A stretch of DNA of 8,262 bases from Cloacimonetes bacterium UBA5456 (GTDB lineage: Bacteria; Cloacimonadota; Cloacimonadia; Cloacimonadales; Cloacimonadaceae), in NCBI GenBank assembly GCA_002427325.1, contig DIQS01000007.1, positions 42,351 through 50,612 of the forward strand, given 5' to 3'. Below the pieces are notes generated by a model that saw nothing but the letters and a program-made list of their open reading frames with translations, ran no database searches and was not told the DNA's origin. Both the position numbers and the translations under genes were made by a program. Shown here piece by piece: positions 1-6,067 of the stretch. Numbering within the stretch: position 1 is the first letter of the stretch; each line of letters opens with the position of its first letter.

Positions 1-1139
1 CGATTGCTGAGGAAATAGAACTTCACTCCCTCATGCTCGGCTGCGTCGATTTCAAAGGCCTCGGCGGGCATTTCTTTGCGAGTTCGGCGATAGATGATGG
101 TGACGTCTGTGCCCATACGTACAGCGGTGCGCGCACAGTCTATAGCCGTGTTTCCACCGCCCACGATGGCAACCTTTTTGCCCAGATTGGGGCTCTTGCC
201 TTTGGCGTGTGCTTTCAGATAATCCACCCCGAGATAGCAGCCTTTTAGGTCGCTGCCGGGAACGGGCATGGGAACTGCATTTTGAGCGCCGATCGCCAGA
301 TATACGGCGTCATAATCCTCGCTCAGCTTATTCAGGCTAAAGTCTTTGCCCAATGCCTTATTATAGTGTATCTTCATGCCACCGCTGCACATAAGCTCAA
401 TCTCATCATCGAGTATTTCCTTGGGCAAGCGATATTGCGGAATTCCATATCTGAGCCAGCCGCCGCACTTGTCTTCGGCTTCAAAGATATCCACTTCAAA
501 GCCTTCAAAGCTGAGATAATAGCCACAGGTGAGTCCGCTGGGACCGCCACCCACGATGGCGATTTTCTTGCCTTGATCCGGCTTCTTTTCGGGAACATAT
601 TGCCAATAATCTTTGAGGTCTTCATCGGCGGCATAACGCTTGAGTTGACGGATCGCAACGGGTTCTTCAATGATCTGCCTTCTGCATTCCACTTCGCAAA
701 AAGCGGGGCATACGCGCCCGATGGAAAGCGGCATGGGAAGCGTGTCTTTGATCACTTTCACGGCTTCGTGATACTTCCCGTTTGCAATCAGCGAAACGTA
801 GGTCTGAACGTCCACATGATCCGGACAGGCAATCTTGCAGGGTGCTTCACAATCCGCATAGTGATTGCTGATCAGTAGCTCTAAAGCCATCTTGCGAGCG
901 GCATGAATCTCTTCGTTATCGGTGGTGATCACCATATCCGGCAAAACTTCGGTGCCGCAGGAGGTGACAAATCCTTTGCGGTCTTCAACCTTGACGGCGC
1001 AAACCCAGCAAGAACCGAAGGGCTTGAGCTCGTCGTCATAACACAAGGTGGGTATATTGATTCCCTGTTCTCTTGCCAATTCGAGGATGGTCATCCCAGC
1101 TTTGGCTTGAACTTCTTTTCCATTGAGTATTACTTTCAT
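1..1139 (-). CDS. [2Fe-2S] ferredoxin domain fused to a GltD/NfnB-like FAD/NAD(P) oxidoreductase (C-terminus missing)
   Basis: The reading frame runs off the left edge; 379 residues are visible. Residues 1-75 form a plant-type [2Fe-2S] ferredoxin domain with C33-x10-C44-x2-C47-x13-C61. Residues 93-152 match the helical Fe-S domain of GltD/NfnB proteins, with H93, C97, C101, C105-Pro and GRVCP with C144, C148 and C152. A first dinucleotide fold follows (IVGGGPSGL, 195-203, FAD), then a second (VGGGNTAID, 326-334) with YRR and EMPA at 350-359, the usual NADP(H)-side signature of GltD. In the family this module passes electrons between NAD(P)H, FAD and Fe-S clusters in the cytoplasm. It follows the NuoF-like gene by 5 bases, so the two are surely co-transcribed and probably form one complex. 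It is most likely an StnC-type transhydrogenase subunit; it could instead serve a hydrogenase or formate dehydrogenase encoded further left. The start at 1139 is chosen for its Shine-Dalgarno spacing. An in-frame ATG at 1148, overlapping the upstream stop as ATGA, would add three residues. Confidence 0.9.
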   Translation of the reverse strand, partial: MKVILNGKEVQAKAGMTILELAREQGINIPTLCYDDELKPFGSCWVCAVKVEDRKGFVTSCGTEVLPDMVITTDNEEIHAARKMALELLISNHYADCEAPCKIACPDHVDVQTYVSLIANGKYHEAVKVIKDTLPMPLSIGRVCPAFCEVECRRQIIEEPVAIRQLKRYAADEDLKDYWQYVPEKKPDQGKKIAIVGGGPSGLTCGYYLSFEGFEVDIFEAEDKCGGWLRYGIPQYRLPKEILDDEIELMCSGGMKIHYNKALGKDFSLNKLSEDYDAVYLAIGAQNAVPMPVPGSDLKGCYLGVDYLKAHAKGKSPNLGKKVAIVGGGNTAIDCARTAVRMGTDVTIIYRRTRKEMPAEAFEIDAAEHEGVKFYFLSN

Positions 1140-1144
1140 AAAAT

Positions 1145-3043
1145 TCATCCTTTCCTGATGGCGCCAAAGGTGCAGGCGTCATAACAGGCTCCGCATCTGA
1201 TGCATCTGCTTTGATCGATCTCATGAACCTTGCGAACCGATCCGCTGATGCATGGAACGGGACATTTACGAGCGCAAGCGGTGCAGCCGACACATTTTTC
1301 AGGATTGATCTCATAGCTGATAAGTGCGGTGCATGCGCCTGCGGGACATCTACGATCATTTATGTGTGCGAGATATTCGTCTTTGAAATAGCGCAGGGTG
1401 GTGAGCACGGGATTGGGAGCGGTTTTTCCCAAGCCACAGAGTGAACCTTTAATGGTGTTATTTGCCAGGTCTTCCAAGTGCTGTATATCCTCGGGCTCGC
1501 CTTTGCCTTCGGTGATGCGCGTGAGGATTTCTAACATGCGACGCGTTCCGATGCGGCAGAATGTGCACTTCCCGCAGGATTCGTTCTGAGTGAAATTGAG
1601 GAAAAAGCGAGCGACATCGACCATGCAGGTGCTGTCGTTCATCACCACCATTCCGCCCGAGCCGACCATGGCGCCGATGGAGCCCAAAGAGTCGAAATCC
1701 AGCGGGAGATCGAGGTGTTCCTTGATGAGGCATCCGCCGCTGGGGCCGCCGATCTGAATCGCCTTAAAAGTGCTGTTATCCACCTTGCCGTCTTTGCCCA
1801 AGACTCCGCCGCCGATCTCAAAAACGATCTCGCGGATGGTGGTGCCAAAAGGAACCTCAATGAGTCCGGTGTTGGCAACGTGTCCGGTGAGCGCAAAGGT
1901 CTTTGTTCCGGGAGATTTCTCGGTTCCCACCTTGCGATAGCCTTTTGCGCCGTCCTTCATCACAACGGGAATCAAGGCAAGAGTTTCCACGTTGTTGATC
2001 ACAGTAGGCTTGCCAAAAAGTCCTTTCTGAGCGGGAAAGGGAGGCTTGAGCGTGGGCATGCCGCGTTTGCCTTCGATGGATGCCAAAAGTGCGGTCTCTT
2101 CGCCGCAAACAAAAGCGCCGGCTCCTTCCATCACGTGAATGCGAAAGCTGCGCCCGCTGCCGAAGATGTCATCACCCAAGATGCCGATTTCCTCAGCGTC
2201 TTTGATGGCTTCACGGATGCGACTGCAGGCAAGTGGATATTCCATGCGAACATAGACATAGCCTTCATCTGCGCCGATTGCACGCGCGGCGATCATCATC
2301 CCTTCGATCACGTTGTGCGGATTACCTTCGAGAATTGATCTATCCATGAATGCACCGGGGTCGCCTTCGTCACCGTTGCAAACCACATATTTCTTTTCAT
2401 TCTTTTCCAAACGGGCAAAGTTCCACTTCACTCCCGTGGGGAATCCACCGCCGCCACGTCCACGCAAACCGCTCTCGATGAAGAGGTTGCACAGGTCAAC
2501 ATCAGAGTATTTCTGATAGGCGTCACGAGCTGAGAAATAGCCACCATGCGCGATATATTCGCCGATATTAAGAGGGTCAACGCGCCCGCAATCCTTGAGT
2601 CCGGTGCGCTGTTGCTTGGTGTAAAAAGGAATCTCTGCCTGGCCTTTGTATGTGGTATCAGACACGGGATCGTGATAGAGCAAGCGTTCCACGAGCTCAT
2701 CGCCGAGTATGGATTTCTCAACGATTTCGGAGGCATCTTCGGGCTTCACGTGCCCATAAAGTATGCCGGAAGGCTCGATCGTCACGAGCGGTCCCACCTG
2801 ACAAAAGCCCTGACAGCCGCTTCCAATCATATAGACATCATAGCGTTTGTTATCTTCAGGACCGTGGGATTTGAGCGAAACCGTCACTTCGAGATCGCGC
2901 TTAAGTATCTCGCGCTTTAGTTCTTCAAAAACTTCCATCGAGCCGTTTGCGATGCAGCCTGTTCCTGCGCAGACGATGATACGCTTGTCACAGCGTTCTC
3001 TGGCAGCATTATACATATCTCTGATTTGTTCGAGTTTAGGCAT
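1145..3043 (-). CDS. nuoF: NuoF/HydB-like NADH-binding FMN and iron-sulfur subunit
   Basis: The protein has 632 residues. The N-terminal thioredoxin-like [2Fe-2S] domain has C25, C30, C77 and C81. The NADH/FMN core follows: RGRGGGGFPTG (194-204), CNGDEGDPGAF (222-232) and GAFVCGEETAL (309-319). SCGKCTFCRIGT (489-500) with C536 gives the N3-type [4Fe-4S] site. The C-terminus adds a two-cluster ferredoxin with C584, C587, C590, C594 and C614, C617, C620, C624. This fused layout is longer than respiratory NuoF (about 430-450 residues from memory) and matches HydB/HndC/StnB subunits of soluble, often electron-bifurcating complexes. The role is NADH oxidation or NAD+ reduction at FMN, with electrons passed through Fe-S clusters. 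Its start overlaps the nuoE-like gene by 8 bases, with GAGGAAG upstream as ribosome binding site. Extra conserved-looking residues H560, C566, C571 and C598 may bind a metal. All expected cofactor ligands are present, so the protein should be functional. Confidence 0.95.
   Translation of the reverse strand: MPKLEQIRDMYNAARERCDKRIIVCAGTGCIANGSMEVFEELKREILKRDLEVTVSLKSHGPEDNKRYDVYMIGSGCQGFCQVGPLVTIEPSGILYGHVKPEDASEIVEKSILGDELVERLLYHDPVSDTTYKGQAEIPFYTKQQRTGLKDCGRVDPLNIGEYIAHGGYFSARDAYQKYSDVDLCNLFIESGLRGRGGGGFPTGVKWNFARLEKNEKKYVVCNGDEGDPGAFMDRSILEGNPHNVIEGMMIAARAIGADEGYVYVRMEYPLACSRIREAIKDAEEIGILGDDIFGSGRSFRIHVMEGAGAFVCGEETALLASIEGKRGMPTLKPPFPAQKGLFGKPTVINNVETLALIPVVMKDGAKGYRKVGTEKSPGTKTFALTGHVANTGLIEVPFGTTIREIVFEIGGGVLGKDGKVDNSTFKAIQIGGPSGGCLIKEHLDLPLDFDSLGSIGAMVGSGGMVVMNDSTCMVDVARFFLNFTQNESCGKCTFCRIGTRRMLEILTRITEGKGEPEDIQHLEDLANNTIKGSLCGLGKTAPNPVLTTLRYFKDEYLAHINDRRCPAGACTALISYEINPEKCVGCTACARKCPVPCISGSVRKVHEIDQSRCIRCGACYDACTFGAIRKG
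1148..1153 (-). promoter_or_regulatory. Ribosome binding site inside the nuoF-like 3' end
   Basis: AAAGGA on the minus strand sits 8 bases before the ATG at 1139, and its last base adjoins the TGA stop of the upstream gene (1145-1147). This favours 1139 over the in-frame ATG at 1148, which would lie too close to this motif; a further AGGA four bases upstream could still serve the 1148 start. The arrangement fits translational coupling. Confidence 0.6.
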
Positions 3044-3518
3044 TGCTTTCTTCCTCTTTTGCTATGGCGGCGATCAGCTTTTGAGCCGCTTCGGGTGAGA
3101 TTTGTCCATGAACGTGTTCATCGATGACCAAGACCGGAGCAAGCCCGCAGGCACCGAGACAGGAGACGATCTCCAAGGTGAAAAGCCTGTCATCCGTTGT
3201 GATCTGCTTCCCTTCCAAAGCCAATTCTTTGCGAAGAGCGTCGATGATCTTGCTTGAGCCGCGTACATGACACGCAGTTCCATCACAAACCTTGATAATA
3301 TGTTTGCCTTTCGGCTCCAAAGAAAAGTGGCTATAAAAGGTTGCCACACCATATATTTCCGCTGCCGGTATGCCCGTTTTTTGAGCAAGATAGCGCATAG
3401 TTTCTTTGCCGAGATACCCCAAGAGGTGTTGGGTTTCCTGCAATAGCGGGATCAACATCTCAGGTTTGCCTTGATATTTCGCAATTATTGCATCAAGCTG
3501 AGTAAAGTCTTTTTCCAT
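3036..3518 (-). CDS. nuoE: NuoE/HydC-like [2Fe-2S] subunit
   Basis: The protein has 160 residues, the normal size for NuoE/HydC. The N-terminal helical part (about 1-65) contains the typical GYLGKE and YGVATFYSHF segments. The thioredoxin-like domain carries the [2Fe-2S] ligands C78-x4-C83 and C120-x3-C124 in CDGTACHVRG and SCLGACGLAP. It is the first gene of the redox operon and should dock onto the NuoF-like subunit in the cytoplasm. AAAAGGA lies 6 bases before the ATG, a strong ribosome binding site. The 3' end overlaps the next gene by 8 bases, which suggests coupled translation and fixed stoichiometry. No membrane subunits of Complex I are nearby, so a soluble complex is more likely than a respiratory one. 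Confidence 0.95.
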   Translation of the reverse strand: MEKDFTQLDAIIAKYQGKPEMLIPLLQETQHLLGYLGKETMRYLAQKTGIPAAEIYGVATFYSHFSLEPKGKHIIKVCDGTACHVRGSSKIIDALRKELALEGKQITTDDRLFTLEIVSCLGACGLAPVLVIDEHVHGQISPEAAQKLIAAIAKEEESNA

Positions 3519-3588
3519 TGATCGTCCTTTTAATCACGCTCTTATGAGCTTTGTTATTCAAATAAATAAACAAACGTCCTTTGTAGCG

Positions 3589-3617
3589 ATAAATTTGGAT
3601 TGCGGATATATTGTCAA
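3589..3617 (-). promoter_or_regulatory. Possible sigma-70-like promoter of the nuoE-nuoF operon
   Basis: On the minus strand a perfect TTGACA (3612-3617) is followed after 17 bases by ATTTAT (3589-3594), a weak -10 match. It lies just past the T-tract of the upstream terminator and about 70 bases before the nuoE start, a sensible place for the operon promoter. The -10 is poor and the host's promoter consensus is unknown. Confidence 0.35.
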
Positions 3618-3619
3618 AC

Positions 3620-3651
3620 AAAAAAACCGCCCAAGTGGATAGATGGGCGGT
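3620..3651 (-). terminator. Rho-independent terminator after the alcohol dehydrogenase gene
   Basis: Read on the minus strand, a perfect 8-bp stem ACCGCCCA/TGGGCGGT (3644-3651 with 3626-3633) encloses a 10-base loop. The final stem base begins a run of seven T (3620-3626). It stands about 50 bases after the stop of the alcohol dehydrogenase gene and insulates the redox operon from it. The plus strand has no matching T-run, so it works in one direction only. Confidence 0.9.
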
Positions 3652-3703
3652 AATATGTGCATTAAATGGTTAAAAACTTAAGTTTAGCATGCTGCCTATC
3701 TGC

Positions 3704-4846
3704 TCAAAAACATAACATGAGCAAGATGTGAATCTCGTCTCTCCCGAGCTTAAAGATATTCCCAATCGACCCTGATTTCGTAATCATATCCAAGAGAATC
3801 GGCAGATCATCTTGATGAAGTCCTAAGTCTCTCAGCGAAAGCGGCATCCCCCAAGCGCTGAGTTTGAGGCGCATCTGCTTAACACCAAAGGTTGCGCTGC
3901 TTTCGCCCCATATCTCCTTTGCCCAGCGGCTGAAGCGCATCGGGTCTTTCTCACTGAGATATTCTATCCATGCGGGAAAGATCACCCCCAGCCCTTCGCC
4001 GTGGGAGACATGCGGACGCAAAGCAGAAATCGCGTGCTCGATTGCATGACAGCCCCAATCTCCATAGCCCAAACCGGCACCGGTCATGCCGTTTAATGCG
4101 AGCGTGCTACTCCACGCAAGATTTGACCTGGCATTGATATCAGCGGGATTTGCCTGCAATCTGTCTGTAGATTCCACGATTGTCTTGATCAAAGCCTCAT
4201 TAATCGCCAAAGTGCTTAGCGCCGTATCGTTTGCAAAATAATATTCAAAGATATGTGCCATGGCGTCCATCGCTCCGGATGCCGTATGCTTGAAAGGCAA
4301 GCTATTTTGCACCGCCGGATCGATGATGCTGAGCCGCGGGTAGAGATGCCCCGAGCTCACGCAGATCTTTTCCTTGGTCTGCATGTTTGTAATCACGGCA
4401 TTGCCGTTCATCTCACTCCCCGTTGCCGAAAGCGTCAACACAGTGTAGATAGGCAGGGCTTTCGTGATCTTATCTTCGCCGATATATGCATTCCAGATGT
4501 CGTCCATATAGAAGCCGGCCGCTGTTGCTTTACCGGTGTCCAAAACAGAGCCGCCACCCACGGCGAGAACCGCTTGAACCTCTTCCTTGCGCGCCAAATT
4601 GATGATCTCTTCAAGCTTTTCCAAGGTAGGATTGGGCTGGATTCCCCAGCTTTCCACCCATTTAACGCCATTTTCTTCGAGGCTGTGCACCACCTGATCA
4701 TAGACGCCATTCTGTTTTATCGAGCCGCCGCCTGCAACGAGTATGCACTTATCTATCTTGTCTCTTTTCATTTGAGAGCCAATATTCGCAATCTGATTTG
4801 CGCCAAATATCACCTTCGTAGGGTTGTGAAAAAAGAAGGCTTCCAT
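3704..4846 (-). CDS. Iron/zinc-type (group III) alcohol dehydrogenase, YqhD/BdhA-like
   Basis: The protein has 380 residues, close to the family's usual 380-390. It starts with the typical FHNPTKVIFG segment. The first nucleotide motif GGGSIKQNGVYDQV (39-52) is of the YqhD/butanol dehydrogenase kind, which generally prefers NADPH. GGGSVLDTGK (97-106) and ATGSEMN (141-147) follow. Metal ligands appear intact: D194 and H198 in GAMDAMAHIFEYY, H267 in CHAIEH, and H282 in SHGEG; H271 corresponds to the active-site His of the family. The reaction would be reversible reduction of aldehydes to alcohols in the cytoplasm; the substrate cannot be read from sequence. AAGGAG (4853-4858) is well placed before the ATG. 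It follows the beta-barrel gene by 18 bases and probably shares its transcript, ending at the terminator near 3620. Confidence 0.95.
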   Translation of the reverse strand: MEAFFFHNPTKVIFGANQIANIGSQMKRDKIDKCILVAGGGSIKQNGVYDQVVHSLEENGVKWVESWGIQPNPTLEKLEEIINLARKEEVQAVLAVGGGSVLDTGKATAAGFYMDDIWNAYIGEDKITKALPIYTVLTLSATGSEMNGNAVITNMQTKEKICVSSGHLYPRLSIIDPAVQNSLPFKHTASGAMDAMAHIFEYYFANDTALSTLAINEALIKTIVESTDRLQANPADINARSNLAWSSTLALNGMTGAGLGYGDWGCHAIEHAISALRPHVSHGEGLGVIFPAWIEYLSEKDPMRFSRWAKEIWGESSATFGVKQMRLKLSAWGMPLSLRDLGLHQDDLPILLDMITKSGSIGNIFKLGRDEIHILLMLCF

Positions 4847-4864
4847 GATATTCTCCTTAATTAT

Positions 4865-5608
4865 CTAAAAACTAATGTTAAAAGCTATGCTCGCGCTGTG
4901 GAAAGAAGCAATACTGTGCATCTTATCCGTCTCGCGCCCCAAGATTGTGTAGCGATAACCAGTTCTGAAGTTCAGATCGCTATTGATCATAAACTCCAGC
5001 CCCAAAAACACATCATCGGCTCTGCCGAGATTGGGCAGCATCCCCTCAGCTTCAAAAACCAAGCTAAGTTCCTCAAGAATCGGGATATCGATATCCATAT
5101 TTATCAGCGGAACAAAGGCATAATCCCGTGCAGTTGCCTTTTGCCCGCCTGACTTAATCTCCGTGCTATATTCCGAGAAATTCAGCGAGACTCCCAGAGA
5201 CCTCAGCCAGAGATTATCCTTTGCAAAGATATAGCGATAGGATGGACGATAGACGCCGTGATGATAGCGCCCCGAGACCTCGCTACCGGAGGGAAGCGTC
5301 AGCTCTGCAAAACGCATATCACCGGGCAATTTCCCTTTGAAGCTATAGTTCTTCGGCGTGATCAACAATCTAATCTCATGCTTGGGACTAATCAGATAGC
5401 CGAGACTTAGACGTGTGTCCATCTTGGGATTCATAGAGAGGTCTTTATTAAGAGAAAGCAACTGGCTATCGTTATCTTTATTGGGAAAGCGCAGCTCGTT
5501 TTGCCCGCAAAAAGCCAGTCCTAATTCAGTTTGAACCCAGACCGGATTTTGAGCACCGAGCCCTGAAAAAACAATAAGGCATACGATTAAAAACAGTGAC
5601 TTTTTCAT
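4865..5608 (-). CDS. Small outer-membrane beta-barrel protein, function unknown
   Basis: The protein has 247 residues. MKKSLFLIVCLIVFSGLGA is a clear Sec signal peptide with a likely signal peptidase I site near residues 19-20 and no lipobox. The rest alternates polar and hydrophobic residues in short strands separated by turns, for example RLSLGYLIS, HEIRLLITP and NFRTGYRYTIL. It ends ASIAFNISF, with the C-terminal Phe expected of barrels inserted by the BAM machinery. These features support an outer-membrane barrel of roughly 8-12 strands, but no specific family was recognised. The ribosome binding site is weak (TAGG before the ATG). TATAGT at 5650-5655 could be a -10 element, without a convincing -35. 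Why a barrel precedes an alcohol dehydrogenase gene is unclear; they may simply share a transcript. Confidence 0.75.
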   Translation of the reverse strand: MKKSLFLIVCLIVFSGLGAQNPVWVQTELGLAFCGQNELRFPNKDNDSQLLSLNKDLSMNPKMDTRLSLGYLISPKHEIRLLITPKNYSFKGKLPGDMRFAELTLPSGSEVSGRYHHGVYRPSYRYIFAKDNLWLRSLGVSLNFSEYSTEIKSGGQKATARDYAFVPLINMDIDIPILEELSLVFEAEGMLPNLGRADDVFLGLEFMINSDLNFRTGYRYTILGRETDKMHSIASFHSASIAFNISF

Positions 5609-5712
5609 GAAACCTATCTATTAATATCTTCTTCTTTGCTATAAGATAAACTATAATGCATCTTGAGCAAGTCTTGCATGTCCTACAACAAAAATACTGT
5701 TAAATAAAGACA

Positions 5713-5792
5713 ATCGAGTAGGGTGATGCAATATAATTTGTCCTGCATAAGCCCTCTCGCAGAAGCGCACATACGGGTCCAAGATATGGCTC
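5713..5792 (-). mobile_element. Probable decayed group II intron 3' end (domains V and VI)
   Basis: On the minus strand GAGCC at 5788-5792 begins a 31-base domain V-like hairpin ending in GCTTC at 5762-5766. Its lower stem pairs as expected apart from two mismatches (C-C and A-C). Next comes a domain VI-like hairpin: GAGAGGG (5752-5758) pairs with CCCT-A-CTC (5716-5723), leaving one bulged A at 5719, and an inner stem ATGCA/TGCAT adds support. The bulged A is 7 bases from an end reading CTCGAT, the known geometry of the group II branch point and AY 3' splice site. No reverse transcriptase is encoded next to it, and at most about 230 bases separate it from the terminator upstream. It is therefore a truncated remnant, and the domain V mismatches argue against activity. 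The call rests on motif memory and hand folding. Confidence 0.5.
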
Positions 5793-6015
5793 ATGAAAAT
5801 CATTGTGATTATTTAACATAGTTAATATAACTCTTGTTTCATCACAGCTTTTATAAACATTTTTCTTATATGCTATGAGTTGCTTCACCCTATGAATCAC
5901 TCTCTTTTGTTCAATCAGTTTCTTACAGTCTCGCTGCGTTGTAATAATCTGACTCGTATAGTTTGAGAGTGAGTTCTTCGCCGCTTTCAACTCAACAGCG
6001 CAACAGAATTCTGTG

Positions 6016-6053
6016 CAAATTAAGTTGAGCCCGATTGATCAGACCGGGCTCAA
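6016..6053 (-). terminator. Hairpin terminator after the beta-helix protein gene
   Basis: A perfect 9-bp stem TTGAGCCCG/CGGGCTCAA (6045-6053 with 6025-6033) has an 11-base loop and lies 14 bases after the stop of the beta-helix gene. The tail on the minus strand is CTTAATTT, a weak U-tract, so termination may be incomplete. The plus strand has no T-run. Confidence 0.65.
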
Positions 6054-6067
6054 TATGAAATATGACA

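Larger units (their letters stand above)
5609..6067. other. Gene-poor AT-rich interval
   Basis: This 459-base stretch has no convincing gene. It holds the likely promoter region of the barrel gene (5609 to about 5700), the group II intron-like 3' end (5713-5792), and the hairpin terminator of the beta-helix gene (6016-6053). Between 5793 and about 6000 the sequence is AT-rich. An open frame of 96 codons (5700-5990, minus) needs a TTG start, has no ribosome binding site and runs straight through the intron-like hairpins, so it is probably not a gene. A perfect 12-base palindrome ACAGAATTCTGT lies at 6003-6014. Confidence 0.6.

Noticed and set aside
282..878. 198-codon open frame on the plus strand
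   Set aside because: It lies wholly antisense to the ferredoxin-GltD-like gene, whose motifs are unmistakable, and it has no recognisable domain.
1715..2338. 207-codon open frame on the plus strand
   Set aside because: It lies opposite the NADH/FMN core of the NuoF-like gene and is explained by codon use of that gene.
1145..3518. Respiratory Complex I locus
   Set aside because: Only NuoE- and NuoF-like genes are present, the NuoF-like protein has extra N- and C-terminal Fe-S domains, and the next gene is GltD-like rather than NuoG. A soluble complex fits better.
3674..3685. Perfect palindrome AAACTTAAGTTT downstream of the alcohol dehydrogenase gene
   Set aside because: It is short and AT-rich, has no T-run directly after it on the minus strand, and a much stronger terminator lies just beyond; probably chance.
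4253..5152. 299-codon open frame on the plus strand
   Set aside because: It is antisense to both the alcohol dehydrogenase and the barrel gene and crosses their junction. Both opposite genes have clear family or signal-peptide evidence, and this frame shows no domain.
5661..5680. Repeated CTTG/CAAG motifs upstream of the barrel gene, considered as an operator
   Set aside because: The imperfect repeats are too short and irregular to support a regulator site.
5700..5990. Open frame of 96 codons on the minus strand in the gene-poor interval
   Set aside because: It needs a TTG start without a ribosome binding site, resembles no known family, and its last third is the intron-like hairpin pair read as protein.
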